Assembly (NCBI RefSeq): GCF_958450345.1 | Contig: NC_088780.1 | Coordinates: 128,230,226-128,294,225, forward strand | Origin: Calliphora vicina | Lineage: Eukaryota > Arthropoda > Insecta > Diptera > Calliphoridae | Reading direction: 5' to 3' | Length of the DNA: 64,000 bases | Made by a program: the position numbers and the translations under genes | Notes under the pieces: generated by a model | What the model saw: only the letters and a program-made list of their open reading frames with translations | Database searches by the model: none | What the model was told of the DNA's origin: nothing | Shown here: positions 58,301 through 64,000 of the stretch, piece after piece | How positions within the stretch are numbered: the stretch's first letter is position 1 | Layout: every line of letters starts with the position of its first letter

Positions 58301-60184
58301 GTTAATCAAGAAAAGCAGCTCGATCTGTGATCACACATATTTCTGACCAAAAATCCATTTTATATATAAAAACTCAAAATATCTAAATTCGCTTATAACT
58401 TGGCCATTAAGCGTTTAATCAAGAAAAGGAGCTCGATCTGTGATCACACATATTTCTGACCAAAAATCCATTTTTTATATAAAAACTCAAAATATCTAAT
58501 TTCGCTAATAACTTGGCCAATAAGCGTTTAATCAAGAAAAGCAGCTCAATCTGTGATCACACATATTTCTAACCAAAAATCGATTTTTTATATAAAAACT
58601 CAAAATATCTAAATTCGCATATAACTTGGCCAATAAGCGTTTAATCAAGAAAAGGAGCTCGATCTGTGATCACTCAAATTTCTAACCAAAAATCGATTTT
58701 TGATATAAAAACTCAAATTATCTAAATTCGCTAATAACTTGGCCAATAACCGTTAAATCAAGAAAAGGAGCTCGATCTGTGATCACACATATTTCTGACC
58801 AAAAATCGATTTTTTATATAAAAACTCAAAATATCTAAATTCGCTAATAACTTGGCCAATAAGCGTTTAATCAAGAAAAGCAGCTCGATCTGTTATCACA
58901 CATATTTCTGACCAAAATTCGGTTGCTTATATAAAAACTCAAAATATCTAAATTCGCGAATATCTTGGCCAATAAGCGTTTAATCAAGAAAAGCAGCTCG
59001 ACCTGCGATCACTCTTATTTCTGACCAAAATCTAATTTTTTTATAAAAACTCAAAATATCTAAATTCGCTAATAACTTGGCCAATAAGCGTTTAATCCAG
59101 AAAAAGAGCTTGATCTGTGATCACTCATATTTCTGACCAAAATTCGACGTTTTATATAAAAACTCAAAATATCTAAATTCGCTAATAACTTGGCCAATAA
59201 GCGTTTAATCAATAAGAGCAGCTCGATCTGTGATCACTCATATTTCTGACCAAATATCGATTTTTTATATAAAAACTCAAATTATCTAATTCTCTAACAA
59301 CTTGGCCAATAAGCAAACAGAGCTCGATTTGTGATCGCTCATATTTCTGACTAAAAATCCATTTTTCATATAAAAACTCAAAATATCTAAATTCGCTAAT
59401 AACTTGGCCAATAAGCGTTTAATCAAGAAAAAAAGCTCGATCCGTGATCACTCATATTTCTGACCAAAATTCGATTTTTTATATAAAAACACAAAATATC
59501 TAAATTCGCTAATAACTTGGCCAATAAGCGTTTAATCAATAAGAGCAGCTCGATCTGTGATCACTCATATTTCTGACCAAAAATCCATTTTTTATATAAA
59601 AACTCAAAAAATCTAAATTCGCTAATAACTTTTCCAATAAGCGTTTAATCAAGAAAAAAAGCTCGATTCGTGATCACTCATATTTCTGACCAAAATTCGA
59701 CTTTTTATATAAAAACTCAAAATATCTAAATTCGCTAATAACTTGGCCAATAAGCGTTTAATTAAGATCTGTGATCGCTAATTTTTCAGACCAAAATTCG
59801 ACCAGTGGGATGCGAGTGGGACATATATCAAAATAAATATACCTAAATAATACAGTAGGAAAGATTTATAGGGATACAATTTTCCTCAAATATTCTTAGT
59901 TGAAAAAAAATGTTCGGTATTAAAAATTAATAAAATGTGCAAAAAAGTAGAACCAGAGTTATGGAGTAAAATTTAACACAAACTTCAGAATATATGTACG
60001 AATATTTTCAAAAGAAGAATTTGTATTATAAAAGTAGGATTTGTGTGGAAAATGGTAAGAGTTGTTCCATGATTTATCTAAATACCCATACAAATAATAT
60101 CTTGCCGGACTATGGCTCTGTGATACATAAGTGTCGGTAGAATACAAAATTTGGTATTGAAAATTTGGCAAAATATGATAAAAA

Positions 60185-60617
60185 AAACAAGTAAGAGAGC
60201 TATATTCGGCTGTGCCGAATCGTATTTACCCTTCACCAAAGTTTCTGAAGTTGTTTTTTTCATTTTGTGTAAAAAAAATTTTTCGTTTTTTTTAATTTTA
60301 AATTTTTTTTGTAAAATATCTATCACTAGATATCCATATTGTGTATATTAATGACTTAGTAATCCAGATATAGGTAAAAATAGGTAAAAAATTGATTTTG
60401 TCCTGGTTTCCTTATATCACAGCCATATGTGGACCGATTTTCTCGATTTTAAAGAATTCCGGAGATATTGATGTATGAATCGTGCATGTAAGTTATTTGG
60501 AGGCTTCGGAAATTTGATTTCAACAGACAGACAGGCAGACGGACATGGAAATTGTGGAAATTACTAATGGAATGACAAACTTATATTTACCCTTCTCACG
60601 AAGGTGAAGGGTATAAT
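60185..60617 (-). mobile_element. DINE-like element, TTCGGC hairpin type, short copy
   Basis: AACAAGTAAGAGAGCTATAT, hairpin TTCGGCTGTGCCGAA, (CAGA) block with GGCAGACGGACATGG, and TTCTCACGAAGGTGAAGGGT at the other end. Frames at 60078-60351 overlap it and are not genes. Confidence 0.75.
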
Positions 60618-60621
60618 AAAT

Positions 60622-61164
60622 GAGGAGCCGCAGAACAAAAAGTACTTTTTCGCATTTTTTTCAAAAATTGGTTTTTTGATATTTTTATAATATTTGGGTT
60701 GTAATCTTCTAGAAACAATCAAGTTAGCAACTTTTTTTTACTAAGTAAATGGGTTCTAAAAAAGCTTGTGCTTAACAAAACGTACAATACCAGTATAAAA
60801 CGAAAAAAAAAATATTTAATTTCAATATGTAATGTGTGAGATCAGGATTAAAAACATTTATTTAAAATTCGTTTAAAAAAAAACGCATAGAAAACATACT
60901 TTTTAATTTTGTTTTTAACAAAACGTACTTTTTTTCTATATTTTTTAACAAAAGGTTCTTTTTCCAATATTAAAATGGTTGTATATCAAACATCCTTAAC
61001 ATTTAATGTGGTGACTTATGGCAGTTGGATGTATCTATTGATAAGTAAGAAACTTGTTACCATTTCCTGGTTCATGCTGTTTTTTAAGGGGTCGAAATAA
61101 ATAAAACTCAATTTCCCAAAAATTTTAAATGTGCAAAAAAGTATTTCTTGTTCTGCGGCTCCTC
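60622..61164. mobile_element. GAGGAGCCGCAGAACAA-ended TIR element, empty-site copy
   Basis: Left GAGGAGCCGCAGAACAAAAA, reversed right GAGGAGCCGCAGAACAAGAA, flanked by AAAT on both sides; 543 bp. It lies at the very end of the DINE copy. Compared with 33850-34814 it lacks the hairpin MITE. The frame 60909-61100 is not supported. Confidence 0.8.
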
Positions 61165-62110
61165 AAATGTTGTTATACAAAATGTACAGAAATCGGTGTC
61201 AGTATTATATTGGTTGTAAACTACTCTTTCTTTTTTGTATTAACTTTAATTTTTTATAAAAACAGCAATATTTAATATTTTATTCTATCATTAGTAAAAA
61301 GATATGCAATCGCTTTTCTCTCAGTGCATGTTCTTCTTATTTTAGTATACTGACCAGTAGTCTTAAGTAGTTTGCATCATGAGAGTTATTTAACTAGGAA
61401 ACTGTTTTAGAAAATATAACGAAGCTCTATTTCAGTTTCTTTTTTTTTACCAAGAAACGGATGTGCGGATTTTCTTTTCTATCCCTCTATAGGTTTTATT
61501 GTTGTTGTATTTTTTGCTGCTGTTTTGCAAAGCTATTTAACGAAGAAAAAAAAAGTGTCGACATCAAACATCTGCTGCAGCTTGGTTCTTGTATTACTAC
61601 AACATGCTGCTAGAACCATTGTGGCATACAGCCTGTGTGTTTTTGCCTTTTTGCCATCGTATTCTTTAAGCCACATAAACATACGTACATACATATGTAT
61701 GTGTGTGTGTATGTTTGCGTTGATGTATGTGTGTAGTGCATAAATAAGTGTGCGTTTGTTTAAATATACTTATGTGTGAATGTATGTGTCAGTATGTAGT
61801 ATTTTATTTATGCGTTTCTAGTTGATTTGCAATTCAATAAGCTTTTGGCCCAAGTAAACATACATAATCGTCTGCATACATTATCTTACAGCATTTATAA
61901 CCAACTTTAACTCACACTCATATGAAAATAAACAGTGAAGATTGAAAATGGTGTGAAGTTTGTTAGATGAACTTCTACATTTTTTAGATATTACTAAAAT
62001 TTTATTAATATTTCAGCGTATTAAATTATTATTCCTAACCGAATAACTAGGAAACAACTTTGACGACCATTAATTACCACACAAATAATTCAAGAATAGC
62101 GGATTATTTT
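61165..62110. other. No gene seen; TG-rich tract
   Basis: GT/TGTATG-rich stretch near 61685-61800. The 72-codon frame 61525-61743 runs into it and is not convincing. Confidence 0.5.
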
Positions 62111-62129
62111 TTCTTTACTTGTTCGACTT

Positions 62130-62420
62130 TCTTAACATATTTTATTCCAATATTTTAAAGAGATTTATGCTCGTTAAAGTGATTATCGGAAGTTGGGCTT
62201 ATATGGATGCTATGACTAATTATGTAGCGATCATCATAAAATTACGTGAAATGACTTTCGCATATATAAATTTGTGTAGATACCTATACAAGTTAAATAT
62301 TTATGACCGATAAAGTCCTATTTCGGAGGACATTTTTATGGGGGCTAGGTGAAATAATAGATCGCTTTCAGCTTGGCCGATACAAACATCAGCATAAACG
62401 CTTATACTCTCCCCAAATCG
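62130..62420 (-). mobile_element. DINE-1-like fragment
   Basis: TTTTAAAGAGATTTATGCTC, GAAGTTGGGCTTATATGG, TTTATGACCGATAAAGTCCT, TATGGGGGCTAGGTGAAATA and the decayed start CGATACAAACATCAGCATAA. Confidence 0.65.
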
Positions 62421-62741
62421 AATCGTTTTTCTATTTGAAAGCATAATTCAATATGAAATAATTAACAATTATCAATAACAAATTTATTGTAAATTTCCAT
62501 ATTAATTGCACATTAAGAAATATTTTCTTTTACATAAATCCCAAGATAAACTTTCTCTCTTCCTTCTATATTTAATTTATTTTCTATAATAAAATTTAAG
62601 TGGAAAAATCGTCATAATGTTGACAATTTTACAAAAGAAATCATCAAACGTCAATCACTAAATCTACTCTAAAAAATTGTCAAAATTACATAAGCTCTTA
62701 TTTTTTTGTAAAAATAGAAAATTTATATTTAAAAAAATTAA

Positions 62742-63426
62742 AAACAAGTAAGAAAGTATGATACCCTACACTAAGTAAAGGGGCAAACAATTTTTCTTTT
62801 AAAATTTCAATAATTTTTATTTGTGAGTGATTTTCGGTAGTGGACCTTATATAGGAGCTATAACCAATTATGGATCGATCACAATGAAATTAGGTCTTGT
62901 GATTTAAGCCATATAAAAGTTATTTATGTGTATACCAACATTTTTAAGAGATTTATGCACGTTAAAGTGATTTTCGGAAGCGGGTCTATATGGGAGCTAT
63001 GACTAATTATGAACCGATCGTAACAAAATTTGGTGACATGAATTTCGTATATATAAAACTTATTCGGAGCAAAATTTATGTAGATACCTATATAAATTAA
63101 ACATTTATGAGCGATAAATTTCAATTTCTGGAAGATATTTGTATGGCGGCTAGGTGAAATAATGGACCGATTTCAGCCAGATTCAATAGCCTTCGTCCTT
63201 CAATAGCCTTCGTCAAAATATTTTCAAAACTGCGACCTGTACTTTGCACACAAGGTTTACATGGACAGCCAGCCAGACGGACGGCCGGACGGACATCGTT
63301 TAGTCAACTCAGAAAGTGCTTTTGAGTTGATCGGTATATGTTAAAGTGGGTGTTGGGACAATATTTTTGTACGTTACAAACATCATAAACCCAATATACC
63401 CTCCCCACTATGGTGGTGTAGGGTAT
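62742..63426 (-). mobile_element. DINE-1-like element, near full length
   Basis: AAACAAGTAAGAAAGTATGA (hairpin lost by deletion), TACCCTACACTAAGTAAAGG, all internal blocks, GACGGACGGCCGGACGGACA near 63275, and CCCCACTATGGTGGTGTAGG with GTATG at the end. Confidence 0.8.
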
Positions 63427-63675
63427 GATTAAATACTCCATTTTGTTAGCTTAGTGAGCTAAGTCCACTTTTCATGAAAATTCACATTTTTATACAAAGC
63501 TTTTGAATAAGTAAAATAATCTGTACTTAATAAATGTTTACAATTATTTGGCTTGTATTGCAATGATGAAATACTCCATTTCGATTAAATACTCCAGACA
63601 ATCTTATAATAGGTTTATTGTTCAAAATGCGTCACAGTTATAATTTTAACTAAAAATGTATTATAAATTCCGAGA

Positions 63676-63921
63676 ATGAACATACTAACCATAATGTCGC
63701 TTGTCGTAGAAGAAAACGAGTCCATTTTTCTGCTTCAAAAGCCCGCAAATAAGAAAAATCGTGTGAAGGGGCTGCAGTATTTAGGATTTTCGACAACCGA
63801 TAAAGTTGTAAAACAAAATGTAACAAGAAAACAAAAAGAAATTGGAGCTAAGCGTTTACCGAAAACTTGCATAAAAAGTAGAGTAAAACACTGCCAAAAA
63901 TTAGATGAGCTTGTGGTGTGA
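63676..63921 (+). CDS. Unidentified lysine-rich protein, candidate exon
   Basis: The 81-codon frame begins MNILTIMSLVVEENESIFLL and continues KNRVKGLQYLGFSTTDK, KQNVTRKQKEIGAKRLPKTC. It is less AT-rich and less repetitive than its surroundings and overlaps no repeat. A splice acceptor-like tract, pyrimidine-rich with TTGTTCCAG at 63972-63980, follows ~60 nt after the end, so the frame may be an exon (ending near GAGCTTGTG|GTGTGA) whose gene continues beyond the window. TTGTCGTAG before AAGAAAACG could be an upstream acceptor. I do not recognise the family; a transposon-encoded or captured protein is also possible. Confidence 0.35.
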   Translation: MNILTIMSLVVEENESIFLLQKPANKKNRVKGLQYLGFSTTDKVVKQNVTRKQKEIGAKRLPKTCIKSRVKHCQKLDELVV

Positions 63922-64000
63922 TTGTACCAGCTGCTGGTGCTTTATCAAAAATAATTTGATTTTTTTTTTGATTGTTCCAGTATGATTGAATCGAGTGTTG

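Larger units (their letters stand above)
55390..59800 (+). repeat. ~113-bp satellite-like array, about 29 units in two blocks
   Basis: Starts of consecutive units (CTCGATCTGTGATCA) at about 55691, 55803, 55916 and 56029 give a period of 112-113 bp. Each contains CATATTTCTGACCAAAAATC, TTTTTATATAAAAACTCAAA, TATCTAAATTCGCTAATAAC and TTGGCCAATAAGCGTTTAAT. Short variants with AAGCAAACAGAGCTCG lack part of the unit. Block 1 ends ~57225, block 2 starts 58301. Frames such as 55423-55680 minus are repeat artefacts. Confidence 0.9.
54926..59802 (+). mobile_element. Helitron-like element carrying a large ~113-bp tandem array
   Basis: TCTATATAAATAAAAATCAA then ATGTCGTTCGTTGG directly follows an A, as Helitron 5' ends do. 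The first ~460 bp have the CCGATTTAGACAA / CACGCCAATTTT flavour of insect Helitrons. The array follows. No CTRR end with hairpin was found at the right, where the array joins a scrap of another repeat, so the 3' end is lost or replaced. No coding for Rep/helicase. Confidence 0.6.

Noticed and set aside
55390..59800. CRISPR-like array
   Set aside because: The ~113-bp units are contiguous and repeat along their whole length; there are no unique spacers. The host is eukaryotic.
54685..59845. Helitron B cleanly inserted into one copy of the ACGTCAAGTGAACC repeat
   Set aside because: The left flank matches that repeat in one orientation and the scrap at 59802 in the other, so they cannot be the two halves of a simple target.

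Overview
This is AT-rich, gene-poor nuclear DNA, most likely from a higher fly (Brachycera, Schizophora). The clue is about a dozen DINE-1/INE-1-like elements. They share a TATACCCT...AGGGTAT start, a GGACGGACGGACATCG-type block, a hairpin and a CTTTCTTACTTGTT end, which is the architecture of the Drosophila DINE-1 family. No host gene could be identified with confidence. The only host-like coding candidate is a lysine-rich ORF at the far right edge (63676-63921). No virus, LTR element, rRNA or CRISPR array was recognised.

The window is a graveyard of DNA transposons. Broken transposases of at least six kinds can be read: mariner (7.3, 13.1-14.4, 28.9 and 35.7 kb), ITmD37E-like (1-621, 15.0 and 53.6 kb), DD41D/rosa-like mariner (15.6 and 46.5 kb), Tc1-like DD34E (19.7-20.5 and 37.9-38.4 kb), and piggyBac-like (57.7-58.0 kb, possibly 28.7 kb). 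All carry stops, frameshifts or deletions. Non-autonomous elements sit around and inside them: DINE-like copies, TA-flanked TIR elements, an hAT-like element with 8-bp target duplications, a Transib-like element with 5-bp duplications, a pogo/Tigger-like MITE, and several foldback hairpins.

Layout. 0-10 kb: ITmD37E fragment, DINE copies, mariner, a CACAGTGG-ended element. 10-15 kb: a TA-flanked element holding a DINE copy and a TIR repeat, then a mariner split by an insertion. 15-25 kb: transposase remnants, a Tc1 element with both ends, and a 1.6-kb region with a repeated TGTCCCGTGCGACAT motif. 25-29 kb: two nested TIR elements. 29-43 kb: nested TIR elements at 33.3-34.8 kb, a TIR element with exon-like segments (36 kb), a Tc1 pseudogene. 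43-49 kb: DINE fragments and a rosa-like element. 49-60 kb: two Helitron-like elements carrying the same ~113-bp tandem repeat, the larger array interrupted by a piggyBac-like insertion. 60-64 kb: more DINE copies, an empty-site paralogue of a nest at 34 kb, and the terminal ORF.

The best leads are structural: a filled/empty site pair inside the window (34.2 vs 61.05 kb), the Helitron-borne array with higher-order duplication, the Transib-like element with RSS-like ends, and a possible spliced reading frame inside a TIR element. All family names rest on reading by eye, without database searches.
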